DNA of 64,000 nucleotides from the NCBI GenBank assembly GCA_000381625.1, contig KB906767.1, positions 4,765,357-4,829,356 on the forward strand, given 5' to 3'. The notes under the pieces are model-generated. The model was not told the DNA's origin and searched no databases. It saw only the letters and a program-made list of their open reading frames with translations. Source of the stretch: Bryobacterales bacterium KBS 96. Lineage in GTDB: Bacteria; Acidobacteriota; Terriglobia; Bryobacterales; Bryobacteraceae. How positions within the stretch are numbered: the stretch's first letter is position 1; every line of letters starts with the position of its first letter. The position numbers and the translations under genes are program-made. Positions 1-8,759 of the stretch are shown here, in pieces.

Positions 1-50
1 GTGCCAAGCACAAAGGCGAGACCGAGCATCACACTGGCAATCTTTTTCAT
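1..50 (-). CDS. Partial secreted or membrane protein, N-terminus only
   Basis: Only the first 16 or so codons are inside the window, reading MKKIASVMLGLAFVLG. Two lysines followed by a hydrophobic stretch look like the start of a signal peptide or a membrane anchor. A strong Shine-Dalgarno sequence (AAAGGAGAT, complement of 59-67) lies 8-9 bases before the ATG, which supports the start. The rest of the gene is off the left edge, so the function cannot be called. The 111 bases between this start and the next gene hold its leader and nothing else recognisable. Confidence 0.6.
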   Translation of the reverse strand, partial: MKKIASVMLGLAFVLG

Positions 51-161
51 TGAGACATATCTCCTTTGACGACTACTGAGCTGTCTGGCTCGATTCCATC
101 GTGCCAGCTTGTAATGAAACTATCCTTAACTGGGTATTAAATACGGTTAATGCCGGCGGCG

Positions 162-611
162 CTAAAGTTTCCGATTCCGTTTTTCAGCTTCGCGAGCTTC
201 CTTTGATTTAGGAGCGAGATCAATCACCTTGGCGAAAGACTTCTTCGCATCCTCTGTACGTCCTAGTTTCGCCTGTGCTTCGCCTAGACGCAGGTACGCT
301 TCAGCCCATCCCGGATTCCACTTCGTTGCCTCGAGGAAACGATTGGCCGCGCCCTTATACTCCGACTTATGCAGGTAGAACATGCCAATTTCGAGCACCT
401 GCTTGGCCTTTAGGGGGTTGAACGTATATTGCTCGGGTTTCTGCTCCTCGTCCTCTTCCGGAGGATTGTCTTCATCGGGAGGTTGTTGCGCCTGCGCTGA
501 AGCCGCTGGAGTGCTGTCGTGCTTTGCGGTGGGCTGCTGATGACTCTGCGCAAGCAGAGGGAGGGAGGCGGACACGCCGAGAAGAACCGGAATCCACAAC
601 CTGCGTGTCAC
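162..611 (-). CDS. Secreted TPR-repeat protein
   Basis: A 149-residue protein if started at the GTG at 611. This start is preferred because it puts a basic n-region (VTRRLW) directly before a hydrophobic stretch ending in an Ala-X-Ala-like LLAQS site. The longer frame to 665 would run into uvrC on the other strand. A Pro/Glu/Gln-rich acidic linker follows the signal peptide. The C-terminal half holds about two tetratricopeptide repeats (for example GWAEAYLRLGEAQAKLGR and a preceding FYLHKSEYKGAANRF unit), ending in a basic tail. TPR proteins serve as protein-protein scaffolds; no partner is evident. Divergent from uvrC, with the two 5' ends almost touching. Confidence 0.75.
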   Translation of the reverse strand: MTRRLWIPVLLGVSASLPLLAQSHQQPTAKHDSTPAASAQAQQPPDEDNPPEEDEEQKPEQYTFNPLKAKQVLEIGMFYLHKSEYKGAANRFLEATKWNPGWAEAYLRLGEAQAKLGRTEDAKKSFAKVIDLAPKSKEAREAEKRNRKL

Positions 612-630
612 AATCAAAGTATAGCTGCCG

Positions 631-2508
631 ATGGATCTTCGTGAACGAGTAGCGCAGCTTCCCACCGCGCCCGGCGTTTATCTCTATAAAAACGGCGAGG
701 GGACTGTCCTTTATGTTGGCAAGGCCAAAAATCTCCGGAGCCGTGTACGCAGTTATTTTTCCGAAGACCGGTTGGCTGAAGCGAAAACGGGTAGTCTGAT
801 CGCCGAATCCCGCGACGTCCATTACATTCAAGTCGACAACAACAAGGAAGCGCTGGCGCTTGAAAACAACCTTATCAAGCAGTACAAGCCGCGTTTCAAT
901 GTCCTACTGCGCGACGACAAAACGTATCCGTACATACGCTTGACGAACGAGAAATTTCCCAGGGTCTACGTGACACGCCGCCTTGTCAAGGATGGCTCTT
1001 CGTATTTCGGCCCGTATTTCCCAGCCAATCTTGCGTACCGATTGGTTCACTTCATTCACAGGCATTTCAAAGTGCCTTCGTGCAAAATCGACTTCGGCCG
1101 CAAGCATTCGCATCCTTGCCTCCAATTTCACATCCACAGGTGCCTGGGGCCTTGCGTAGACAGTCTGACGACGGAACAGGATTACGCGGCCGCCGTCCAG
1201 GGTGTGCGTTTGTTTCTCGAAGGCCGACACGGCGATCTGGTAAGGCAACTGGAAAGCCGCATGGAAGCGGCCGCCGAGGACATGCGTTTCGAAGAAGCGG
1301 CGAGCCTGCGGAACCTGATCGCCACGGTCCGCGAAGGTGAGGAAAAGCAAAAAATGGCGGCTGCCGAGGGCGAAAACACCGACGTCTTTGCCTACTACGC
1401 GGAAGCGCCGCTAGTGGCCGTAAACCTGTTTCACCTTCGAAATGGCCGGATCGTCGATCGCCGTGAATTCTTCTGGGAAGATCAGCACGAGTTCGAGCCG
1501 AGCGAGTTCTGCGGCGCGCTATTGAAACAGGTGTACCTCAATCAGGAGTACATCCCGCACACAATTCACGTGCCGGTGGACTTCGACGATCGCGAAGAAT
1601 TCGAAGAGTTGTTATCGGAACGCCGCCGCCGGAGAGTGGAGATTCTGCTGCCGCAGCGCGGGACCAAAAAAGCGATGCTTTCGCTTGTCGAAATGAACGC
1701 AAAGAACAGTTTCGACCAGCGGTTCCGGGTGTTGAAGCCTTCTTCGAAGCTGATTGGCGCCGCATTGCAGGATGCTCTCAGTCTGCCGGATGCGCCGAAG
1801 CGCATCGAGTGTTTCGATATTTCGCACATTCAAGGCACGGACAAAGTGGCCAGCATGGTCGTTTGGGAAGACGGCCGCATGAAGAAGTCCGATTACCGCA
1901 AATTCATCATTCGAACCGTGGAAGGCAACGATGATTTTGCGTCGATGCGGGAAGTGATCACCCGGCGCTATTCACGGTTGCGGGAGGAACAAATAAAATT
2001 TCCCGATCTGGTGATCGTCGACGGCGGCCTTGGGCAACTACACGCGGCGGCCGAGGCGCTGGAGGAAATCGGCGTCACGGATCAGCCTCTTGCGTCCATT
2101 GCGAAACGCGAAGAATGGATTTACGTGTATGGGCAGGAAGACGAGCCCATTATTCTCGACAAGTTCTCGCCGATTCTGCATCTCGTCCAGATGATTCGCG
2201 ACGAGGCGCATCGTTTTGCCGTCACCTTCCACCGCAACCGCAGAGACACGAACAGGCTCCGGTCGGAGTTGCATGAGGTGAAAGGCGTAGGTCCCAAGAC
2301 CGTGGAAAAGCTGCTGCGCCATTTCGGCAGCCTCGAACGCATCCGTCTTGCCGGCGATCCGGAGCTTGCGAAAGTTGTCGGCGCGGTCGCGGCCAAGCGG
2401 GTGCGCGATTATTTCGGAAACCCGATCGAGAGCATCCCGCTGGCGCCGATCGGCGCTTCACTGCCCGTTGAACAAACGGAGGCCGAGAGCATCGGGAAGT
2501 CCGGCTGA
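631..2508 (+). CDS. uvrC: UvrABC excinuclease subunit C
   Basis: A 625-residue protein of the usual UvrC length. UvrC makes both incisions around bulky DNA lesions in nucleotide excision repair after UvrA/UvrB damage recognition. The N-terminal GIY-YIG nuclease is plain (GVYLYK near residue 16, then VLYVGKAKNLRSRV near 27-40). A UVR (UvrB-binding) motif lies near 205-235 (ESRMEAAAEDMRFEEAASLR). The RNase H-like C-terminal nuclease carries IECFDISHIQG and VIVDGGLGQL, and a helix-hairpin-helix module (VKGVGPKTVEKLLRHFGS) closes the domain set. The last 51 bases overlap the convergent metallophosphoesterase gene tail to tail. A TATAGC element at 620-625 is a weak candidate -10 box only 5 bases before the ATG. 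Confidence 0.97.
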   Translation: MDLRERVAQLPTAPGVYLYKNGEGTVLYVGKAKNLRSRVRSYFSEDRLAEAKTGSLIAESRDVHYIQVDNNKEALALENNLIKQYKPRFNVLLRDDKTYPYIRLTNEKFPRVYVTRRLVKDGSSYFGPYFPANLAYRLVHFIHRHFKVPSCKIDFGRKHSHPCLQFHIHRCLGPCVDSLTTEQDYAAAVQGVRLFLEGRHGDLVRQLESRMEAAAEDMRFEEAASLRNLIATVREGEEKQKMAAAEGENTDVFAYYAEAPLVAVNLFHLRNGRIVDRREFFWEDQHEFEPSEFCGALLKQVYLNQEYIPHTIHVPVDFDDREEFEELLSERRRRRVEILLPQRGTKKAMLSLVEMNAKNSFDQRFRVLKPSSKLIGAALQDALSLPDAPKRIECFDISHIQGTDKVASMVVWEDGRMKKSDYRKFIIRTVEGNDDFASMREVITRRYSRLREEQIKFPDLVIVDGGLGQLHAAAEALEEIGVTDQPLASIAKREEWIYVYGQEDEPIILDKFSPILHLVQMIRDEAHRFAVTFHRNRRDTNRLRSELHEVKGVGPKTVEKLLRHFGSLERIRLAGDPELAKVVGAVAAKRVRDYFGNPIESIPLAPIGASLPVEQTEAESIGKSG

Positions 2509-3198
2509 TTTCAGTTTCCGGTAGGTCGTGGCGATCGGATATTCGACGCGCCGTAAAGTCACCAGCCGGGCGTCCGAATCGTAGAGAGCATAAGCCGCCC
2601 TCGGATCTCCGTCTCGCGGCTGTCCTACCGATCCGGGATTAATCATGTAGAGCAGATCCGGCTCCAGTTGAATCGCGTATTCGCTTTCGTCGAGTTGTAC
2701 AGCTTTGATGATGCCGAGCCGCCGGTGTTGCCGGAAGAAACCGCCCTGGACATGGGTGTGTCCGAAAAACGCAAGCGGCATCTGCAAAGCGGATAGGCTC
2801 TGTCCCGCGACTTTCTCAGACAACACGTATTCATCTTCGTCGAAGGGTGTGCCGTGGAAGAGTTCGAAGTGTTCCAACACGGCCGGGCCACGCGGGATGT
2901 CGCGCAGATAGTGCAGTTGCTCCTGCGATAACTGGCTCATTGTCCAGCGCGCGGAGACCTGTGCGATCGGGTTGAACCATTCGAGGTCGTCGATTCCCGC
3001 GACGACTTTGTCATGATTACCGCGTACTACGTGAGCGCAATGGCCGGAGCACCAGTCCACGATCGCCGCCGGGTCGGGATTGTAGCCCACCAGATCGCCA
3101 CAGCAGACCACCTTGTCGTACTTGCTCTCCGCGTCGGTGAGCACGGCCGTGAGCGCCTCGAAATTGGCGTGGAGATCGCTGAGAATCAAGAAGCGCAC
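2458..3198 (-). CDS. YfcE-like metallophosphoesterase
   Basis: A 246-residue cytoplasmic calcineurin-like phosphoesterase with no signal peptide. The metal-binding motifs come in the family order: SDLH (D8, H10), GDLVGYNP (D35), GNHDK (N61, H62), LFHGTP (H115) and GHTH (H147, H149). This pattern fits the YfcE/MJ0936-type phosphodiesterases; the natural substrate cannot be told from sequence. The start overlaps the end of the upstream membrane metallophosphoesterase by 13 bases, so the two probably form one transcript. The 3' end overlaps uvrC on the other strand. Confidence 0.9.
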   Translation of the reverse strand: MRFLILSDLHANFEALTAVLTDAESKYDKVVCCGDLVGYNPDPAAIVDWCSGHCAHVVRGNHDKVVAGIDDLEWFNPIAQVSARWTMSQLSQEQLHYLRDIPRGPAVLEHFELFHGTPFDEDEYVLSEKVAGQSLSALQMPLAFFGHTHVQGGFFRQHRRLGIIKAVQLDESEYAIQLEPDLLYMINPGSVGQPRDGDPRAAYALYDSDARLVTLRRVEYPIATTYRKLKSAGLPDALGLRLFNGQ

Positions 3199-4319
3199 AG
3201 GCGTAAAAGTGTGATTTCCGGCGGAGAACCAAGGCGAATCGGCATGCCGATGGTTCCAATGCCCGAGTTTACATAAATAGAGGAAGCTGTTTGCGTGTAC
3301 AAGCCCTTTGTATAGGGAGTGAGAAAGTCGGCGATATTCAAGTTATAGTCGAGCACTTCAAAATTGATTTGACCGCCATGCGTGTGCCCGGCCATCACAA
3401 GATCGAAGCCTTTCGACGCAGCAACCGGAAAAACGTCGGGATTGTGGGATAGCAGAAGGTTGAAATCGCCAACACTGACGAGTTCCTCGGTTCCGAGCAG
3501 ATAATCCGAATGCAAAGGCTGATAGTCGACCCCAACCAGATTCAGTCCCGCGCTTCCAAACTTTAGGCGCGCCGCCTCAAACCGAAGAAATTTGATTCCT
3601 AGCGATGCGCCCCGAGCCGCCGCATAATCCTGCACGTGAGAGTACCGCTCATGATTGCCCATGCAACCCCAGATGCCGGATACATTCTTGAGCCTGCTTA
3701 GCTGGCGGAGGCATACGTCGAGCGGATCGTTGACGCTGGTAATCATGTCGCCGGTGACGATGGCGAGGTCCGGGCGCAATTCATTCGCCGCATCGATGAC
3801 GTGCACAAGATCTTTTTCGAGGTAGAACGGACTTAAGTGAATATCGCTGAGTTGCACCAGGCGGAGGTTATGCAGGTCGCGCGGCAGAGAAGGAAACTTG
3901 AGATCTATCTCATTAACGATGAAATTCTTTCGCGTGAGAATGCCGAATGCAGTGACAGCGACAGGCGCCGCGCAGATGGCGGCGGTTGTTGCGCGAAAGA
4001 GCGCCCGGCGTTTGGGATTGAAAGCCGGAATGCGGTTGCGTACCGTAATGGCTGCCCACATGAACATGACGCAGATGCACCAAGCCATCGTCAGCCCCGG
4101 CAGCCAGATGCGAACGATGTTTGGATAAGTACGCCGATAGGGCGGAGCCGCGTTCTCTTGCATCGTCAGAAACGTGAAGAAACCCGCGACGGCGACGATT
4201 GAGCTGATGATCAGTGTCGTCCTGTTTTTTCGTGCGATCCAAATCTGAAGCGCGAAGCCTGTCAGACAAATGAAAAAGCCGATCGGATCGTTAAGGCCCA
4301 GGAGCCCAGTGAGGTCCAC
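3186..4319 (-). CDS. Membrane-anchored YkuE/YaeI-like metallophosphoesterase
   Basis: A 377-residue protein. The first 130 residues hold about four hydrophobic segments (near 12-28, 36-52, 72-92 and 110-126), which anchor a C-terminal phosphoesterase domain. Motifs are SDIHLS (D159, H161), VTGDMI (D191), GNHERY (N222, H223) and AGHTHGGQ (H312, H314). Family members such as YaeI and YkuE act on lipid-A precursors or the cell envelope, but this substrate is not shown here. First gene of a two-gene operon with the overlapping downstream metallophosphoesterase. Confidence 0.9.
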   Translation of the reverse strand: MDLTGLLGLNDPIGFFICLTGFALQIWIARKNRTTLIISSIVAVAGFFTFLTMQENAAPPYRRTYPNIVRIWLPGLTMAWCICVMFMWAAITVRNRIPAFNPKRRALFRATTAAICAAPVAVTAFGILTRKNFIVNEIDLKFPSLPRDLHNLRLVQLSDIHLSPFYLEKDLVHVIDAANELRPDLAIVTGDMITSVNDPLDVCLRQLSRLKNVSGIWGCMGNHERYSHVQDYAAARGASLGIKFLRFEAARLKFGSAGLNLVGVDYQPLHSDYLLGTEELVSVGDFNLLLSHNPDVFPVAASKGFDLVMAGHTHGGQINFEVLDYNLNIADFLTPYTKGLYTQTASSIYVNSGIGTIGMPIRLGSPPEITLLRLCAS

Positions 4320-4404
4320 ACTCCATAGTATCGAAAGGCCGTAAACTATCCGCTACATCGAACGATGTCAAGACTTGAGTGCCGGCGAAGCGCCCTGCAT
4401 CTCC

Positions 4405-5754
4405 CTAGCTCTTGATGTCGCGCGATTCAGCGTCCCAAAACACCGGCTTCTTTCGAAAATACGATTCGTTCGCCATGTGGCAGGCAAGCGCGGCGTGATT
4501 ACCGAACATCGCATCCTCCGTTACGGGCTTGCGGGTCTTTACCGCCTGGAAGAAGTTCCACAGGTGCGGCTTTACGTCATCCCAGTTGTGGCCTTCATAC
4601 AAAGCGCCATCGCTCAATGGCTCGTGCCCGGGGACGGGATCGTGCTTGGCATGCCATTGCCGCTCATACTCTTCGCGCATCTTCGCCGGGAAGCTGGCCG
4701 AGTAGTAACTGGGTTCGGTATCTTTTCCCGTTTGCGGCGAATACCGGAGCTCGTTGCCGCTTGCGTCAAGTATCCCTTTCGGGCCCATGAAGCGCGCAAG
4801 TTCGGGTGTTTCCGTGCCAAGCCCCAGCCGGACGTACACGGGAATTCCGTGATAGTCGAACAGCACCGCGTGTATGTCCGGCATGTTGCGGCCGTCCTTC
4901 CATCGGAAGATTCCACCCAGCGCCGATGCCGAGCGCGGGGCTTCATTCCATCCAAGCGTGAAGAGCATGCCGCTAATCAGGTGCACCATCAGGTCTCCGC
5001 CGACGCCGGTCCCGTATTCGCGCCAGCAACGCCAGCGCGCGAAGCGGTATTTATCAAAAGGAATTTTGGGGGCGTCATTCAACCAGGTTTCCCAATCCAG
5101 GTTCGCCGGTGAAACGTCCAGCGGCGGCGGGTATTCCCACGCGCCATTGGGACTGTTGCGGCCCATGGTCAGTTCCACCATCTCGACGTCGCCGATTGCG
5201 CCCGCATGATACATCTCGCGAGCCTTCGCGCACAGCACGGAGCTGACGCGCTGCGAACCAATCTGCACGATGCGGTTATTCTTTTTCGACGCGGCAATCA
5301 TGTCGAAGCCTTCAGGCGCCCTGTGCGACATCGGTTTCTCGCAGTAGATATCTTTACCGGCGTTGCAGGCGTCCACAACCACTCGTTTGTGCCAGTGATC
5401 GGGCACGGCGGCGACAATGCAATCGATGTCTTTGCGGTCAAGCAATTCGCGGTATTGTCTTGTGGTTGGCAGGCTCGGATTGTTCGTAATTTGTTTCGCC
5501 AGCGTGTGGCGTTCGTCGTAAAGGTCGGCTGCCGCTACACATTCGACCCCCGGCAAGCTAATCGCATTCGGAAGCAGTCCCGATCCTTGCATGCCGACGC
5601 CGATCATGCCGAACCGGACGCGATCGCTCGGAGACGTCGCTCTCGTTGAGCCAGTGGATTGTGCTTCGAGCAGTACTGCTCCCGGCTTCATAAGGCCAGC
5701 GACGCCGAGCGCTCCCGTTTGAAGAAAGCGCCGGCGGGGAAAATCGTTGTTCAT
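4405..5754 (-). CDS. Tat-exported Gfo/Idh/MocA oxidoreductase
   Basis: A 449-residue protein with a twin-arginine signal at the N-terminus (RRRFLQTGALGVAGLMKPG), so it is probably folded with its cofactor and exported. A Rossmann NAD(P)-binding domain follows (RFGMIGVGMQGSG near residue 47). The family's CEKPMSH motif supplies the substrate/cofactor lysine, and the C-terminal half is the usual alpha/beta substrate domain. Secreted members of this family are common in Acidobacteriota, Planctomycetes and Verrucomicrobia and act on sugars or glycosides; the substrate is unknown. It stands alone, 86 bases from the metallophosphoesterase pair. Confidence 0.9.
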   Translation of the reverse strand: MNNDFPRRRFLQTGALGVAGLMKPGAVLLEAQSTGSTRATSPSDRVRFGMIGVGMQGSGLLPNAISLPGVECVAAADLYDERHTLAKQITNNPSLPTTRQYRELLDRKDIDCIVAAVPDHWHKRVVVDACNAGKDIYCEKPMSHRAPEGFDMIAASKKNNRIVQIGSQRVSSVLCAKAREMYHAGAIGDVEMVELTMGRNSPNGAWEYPPPLDVSPANLDWETWLNDAPKIPFDKYRFARWRCWREYGTGVGGDLMVHLISGMLFTLGWNEAPRSASALGGIFRWKDGRNMPDIHAVLFDYHGIPVYVRLGLGTETPELARFMGPKGILDASGNELRYSPQTGKDTEPSYYSASFPAKMREEYERQWHAKHDPVPGHEPLSDGALYEGHNWDDVKPHLWNFFQAVKTRKPVTEDAMFGNHAALACHMANESYFRKKPVFWDAESRDIKS

Positions 5755-5855
5755 GCGTGCCCTCCTTCAGCAGACCGCCGAGACTCGCGGCTGGCCGGTT
5801 CACAGCTTATCGCAATCCGAATCGCTCCGCGCCAGGATTTCCCTCGCGCTTTCGT

Positions 5856-8264
5856 TCACCAGGCCGTTGATGCAGATCCCTTTCCGGCACGGGTCGAAAC
5901 ACACTCCGTTTCTGCTTCGCCATCCAGCGCCGCCGATGGGCGCCGCAGCGTCACTTCTTTCCGATACATGCTCTCCAGACGCTTCGTAATCACGGCGCCG
6001 TCTTTTTCCGTTTCAACCAGATGCCGCGCATGAGCGGCCAAATCGTCGCTGTGTTGCGGGTCCTCGAGTAGACGTATGGCTGCTTTCGCGAACTCATCGG
6101 ATGAATCCGCGATTTCGCAGACGCCCCCGCTCGCGCCCGCCAGGCCTTCGGCGCCGATTGACGTCGATACCGCCGGTATTCCGGCCGCGAACGCCTCGAG
6201 CAGTTTGACCCGCACGCCGGAACCGCTGCGAACCGGACAAACGAATACGGCGTAACGAGCAAGCGGGCCGCGGATGTCTTCGACGTAGCCGGTGAACCGG
6301 ATATTGGGATGGTTCACGAGGAAACCAAGAGACGGTGGCGGCTCCGACCCGACAATCACCAGTTGAGCCTCCGGTTTCATGGCTGTGATCCTCGGCAGGA
6401 TTTCGGACACCATCCAACGCAGCGCTTCCACATTCGGTTCATGCCGAAAACTGCCGACGAAAAGCAGTGTGTTCGGTTCGCGGCCATCTCGCGAGTACTC
6501 GTAATTCCGGGTTTGAATACCGGCGCGAAGGTCCGTATCGAGGCGTTCACGCAGATCGGGTAGAAACTGCCGCAGATAAGCCGCGTTGTGCTCTCCACAT
6601 ACCTGTATGCGCGTCATCCGCGGCAGCATGCGAAGTTCGTAGCGCAGAGCCCGCAGATACTCCAGGCCGTACTGTACGCGTCTCCCGGCGCCTGTCAGCC
6701 CGTTCATTGTGCGGGCCACGCTTTGAAAATACAGATCGTGCTCGAAGAGGAAACAAGGAATATATTTGTAGTCGCCTGCGTACTGCGCGAATTGCGTGTA
6801 CTCGAGTTGCACTACATCGATGTGTTCCTGATAGAGAGTTCTGTGAAGCCGCCACTCGAACTCGGAATCGGCAAATTCTCGCACGGCGTGTGGCAAACGG
6901 GACGACGGCTGCTTGGTCCGGAGGGGCCGTCGCACATTGAATCTTACCGATTGACAGAAACGCGAAAGGCTTTCCTGCCGCGCCAGTTCATCCGGCCGAT
7001 CGAGCATTCCGATGACGTGTAAACGCGCAAGGGGCGCCAGCGATTCAAGCGTCAACTTCATGAATACGGCTCCGCCGTGCAGCGGGGGCTCTATGGCGTA
7101 AGGGGCGGCGAACAAGACCCGCAGCCGCGAAGGAACAGGCTCCAGCGGCGCATCGAAACGATCGCGAAAATATCCTCCTATATGCCTTCGAAACGCTTCA
7201 CGGTCGTTGACCGCGGCCAGGCTGCGCGCCCGCCATCGTGAGGCAGCGGCGCCGCCGATTTGAAAAAACGCTTTAGCCAGGCCCGGAAAGCTGAAACTGC
7301 CGGGTTGATCCCCAGAGATCAACGTATGCACCGAACTCGCGAAACAACCGGCGAAATGGGCCAGCAGCATCCGCCAGCTATGAATGTTTTTCCACACCAT
7401 CAGCACCGCATTCTTCTTGAGAACGCCCTGAATATACTGCGGCGAAAATTTGCGGCCGATGGTGCCCCGGTGCTCGTGATAGACGATGCTTCGCGGCTGG
7501 TAGAGGACTTTCCATCCGCGCTTCCAAGCCATAAAGCCCAGGTCTGTGTCTTCGTAATAAAACGGCTTCAAGATTTCGTCAAAGCCGCCCAGTTCGAGAA
7601 ATTTGTGACGATCGTAAGCGCTCGATCCGCCGCCGCCGTAAAAGCACGGGAACGGCTTCGCGATCTCGTCGTCGACGCGATGTCTCACCCGGAAGCGCCC
7701 TTGTCCCCACCAGCCCTGCGTAAGGCCGGTTTCTTCGCGGCGCTTCTCGGGATCGGAAAAAAAGATCTGGCACGAAACCGAAAAAACCAGGGGGTCGGCA
7801 AACGGCTCCAGCAGCGGCGCCAGAAAGTCGCTTTCCACCCGCATGTCGCTGTTCAACAAGACGACGATGTCGTTCTTGGCTTCCCGGAAACCGAGGTTCG
7901 ATCCTCCGCCGAAACCCAGATTTCGGTCGCAACGAATTAACCGTACCTGCGGAAATCGTTCGGCTACAAAATCCGCGCTGCCGTCAGTCGACGCGTTGTC
8001 CACCACAATCACTTCGTTTCGAGGATTGCCGGAAACTCCGTCGATCACGCTCGGTAAATACTTCTCCAGCAGATCGTGGCCATTCCAGTTTGGAATCACG
8101 ACACTGGCGGCGCGATTATCGGCCGCGGCTGCGGGCGGAAGGCGTTTTCGGCCGAATACAGCGAAACAGAGGTCGGTAGCACACAAAACTGCGGCGCTCA
8201 CCAGCAGCAGGAGCGGGCTCAAAATCAGGAGTAAAATCCCAATCGAAAATCGCAGGAGCATCAT
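5856..8264 (-). CDS. Two-domain glycosyltransferase, GT2 fused to GT4
   Basis: An 802-residue fusion. Residues 1-40 contain one or two hydrophobic segments that probably tether it to the inner membrane. A GT2 domain follows (VVIPNWNGHDLLEKYL, EVIVVDNASTDGS, a VLLNSD nucleotide-sugar motif and YYEDTDLGFMAWKRGW). From about residue 390 a GT-B (GT4-like) domain begins (LRVLFAAPYAIEPPLHGGA), with the nucleotide-sugar signature PVRSGSGVRVKLLEAFAAGIP near its end. Two transferases in one chain suggest sequential sugar addition to an envelope or exopolysaccharide glycan. The start overlaps the stop of the upstream coiled-coil gene by 4 bases (ATGA), which indicates coupled translation. Confidence 0.9.
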   Translation of the reverse strand: MMLLRFSIGILLLILSPLLLLVSAAVLCATDLCFAVFGRKRLPPAAAADNRAASVVIPNWNGHDLLEKYLPSVIDGVSGNPRNEVIVVDNASTDGSADFVAERFPQVRLIRCDRNLGFGGGSNLGFREAKNDIVVLLNSDMRVESDFLAPLLEPFADPLVFSVSCQIFFSDPEKRREETGLTQGWWGQGRFRVRHRVDDEIAKPFPCFYGGGGSSAYDRHKFLELGGFDEILKPFYYEDTDLGFMAWKRGWKVLYQPRSIVYHEHRGTIGRKFSPQYIQGVLKKNAVLMVWKNIHSWRMLLAHFAGCFASSVHTLISGDQPGSFSFPGLAKAFFQIGGAAASRWRARSLAAVNDREAFRRHIGGYFRDRFDAPLEPVPSRLRVLFAAPYAIEPPLHGGAVFMKLTLESLAPLARLHVIGMLDRPDELARQESLSRFCQSVRFNVRRPLRTKQPSSRLPHAVREFADSEFEWRLHRTLYQEHIDVVQLEYTQFAQYAGDYKYIPCFLFEHDLYFQSVARTMNGLTGAGRRVQYGLEYLRALRYELRMLPRMTRIQVCGEHNAAYLRQFLPDLRERLDTDLRAGIQTRNYEYSRDGREPNTLLFVGSFRHEPNVEALRWMVSEILPRITAMKPEAQLVIVGSEPPPSLGFLVNHPNIRFTGYVEDIRGPLARYAVFVCPVRSGSGVRVKLLEAFAAGIPAVSTSIGAEGLAGASGGVCEIADSSDEFAKAAIRLLEDPQHSDDLAAHARHLVETEKDGAVITKRLESMYRKEVTLRRPSAALDGEAETECVSTRAGKGSASTAW

Positions 8265-8656
8265 GGCAGGTCATCCCCGATAGCGGGTCCGAGTCCCAGC
8301 ATCCGTCCCAAACGTATCCATCGCGAGTTGCGCACCTGTTGCCGTTCGTTCAACAGCCGGTTTACCGCATCGGCCGCCGTTGTAAATTGCGCTTGCAGCC
8401 GTTCGAGTGAGAGATTGCGGATTTCAAGCTTTTGTTGCAGGCTGATTATCGCGTTTCTCTGCTCTTGTAAGCGAGATTCCGTTTCTCGCAGCAATGCCTC
8501 GGCTTTCATGAGCTGTTCCTGCAAGTCGCCCGCCCCCTGCTTCGGCATACTTCGAGGCTCCGGCGCGCCGCCCGCGGCCTGTCGCTGGCGCTCGGAGGCA
8601 GAACCGCCGGAACCAGTGTCGTCACGAGTCGATTCCGATAAGGGCCGCTGAGCCAT
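8261..8656 (-). CDS. Small coiled-coil protein coupled to the glycosyltransferase
   Basis: A 131-residue protein of unknown function. The ATG at 8656 is chosen because GAGGTG lies 7 bases upstream; a GTG three codons earlier is the alternative. The N-terminal 45 residues are polar, Pro/Gly/Ser-rich and probably disordered. Residues about 48-110 form an uninterrupted heptad-like helix (LQEQLMKAEALLRETESRLQ), then LNERQQVRNSRWIRLGRMLG. Similar coiled-coil stretches occur fused to or beside polysaccharide glycosyltransferases, where they may act as length-control or scaffold parts; that role is an inference from position. The stop overlaps the downstream glycosyltransferase start. Confidence 0.7.
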   Translation of the reverse strand: MAQRPLSESTRDDTGSGGSASERQRQAAGGAPEPRSMPKQGAGDLQEQLMKAEALLRETESRLQEQRNAIISLQQKLEIRNLSLERLQAQFTTAADAVNRLLNERQQVRNSRWIRLGRMLGLGPAIGDDLP

Positions 8657-8759
8657 GGTTGCCACCTCAATGTCGGCACGCCCTCGACGACTCGCGACAC
8701 CCCTTCCGTTTTCCCACTGTCATCCTATGGTAAGCTGCCGCCCGTTGCTGCTTCTCCTT

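Noticed and set aside
4375-5112. 245-codon plus-strand frame opposite the Gfo/Idh/MocA gene
   Set aside because: Shadow of the oxidoreductase; composition is not protein-like.
7260-7940. 226-codon plus-strand frame opposite the glycosyltransferase
   Set aside because: Runs antisense to the GT2 domain; no independent evidence.
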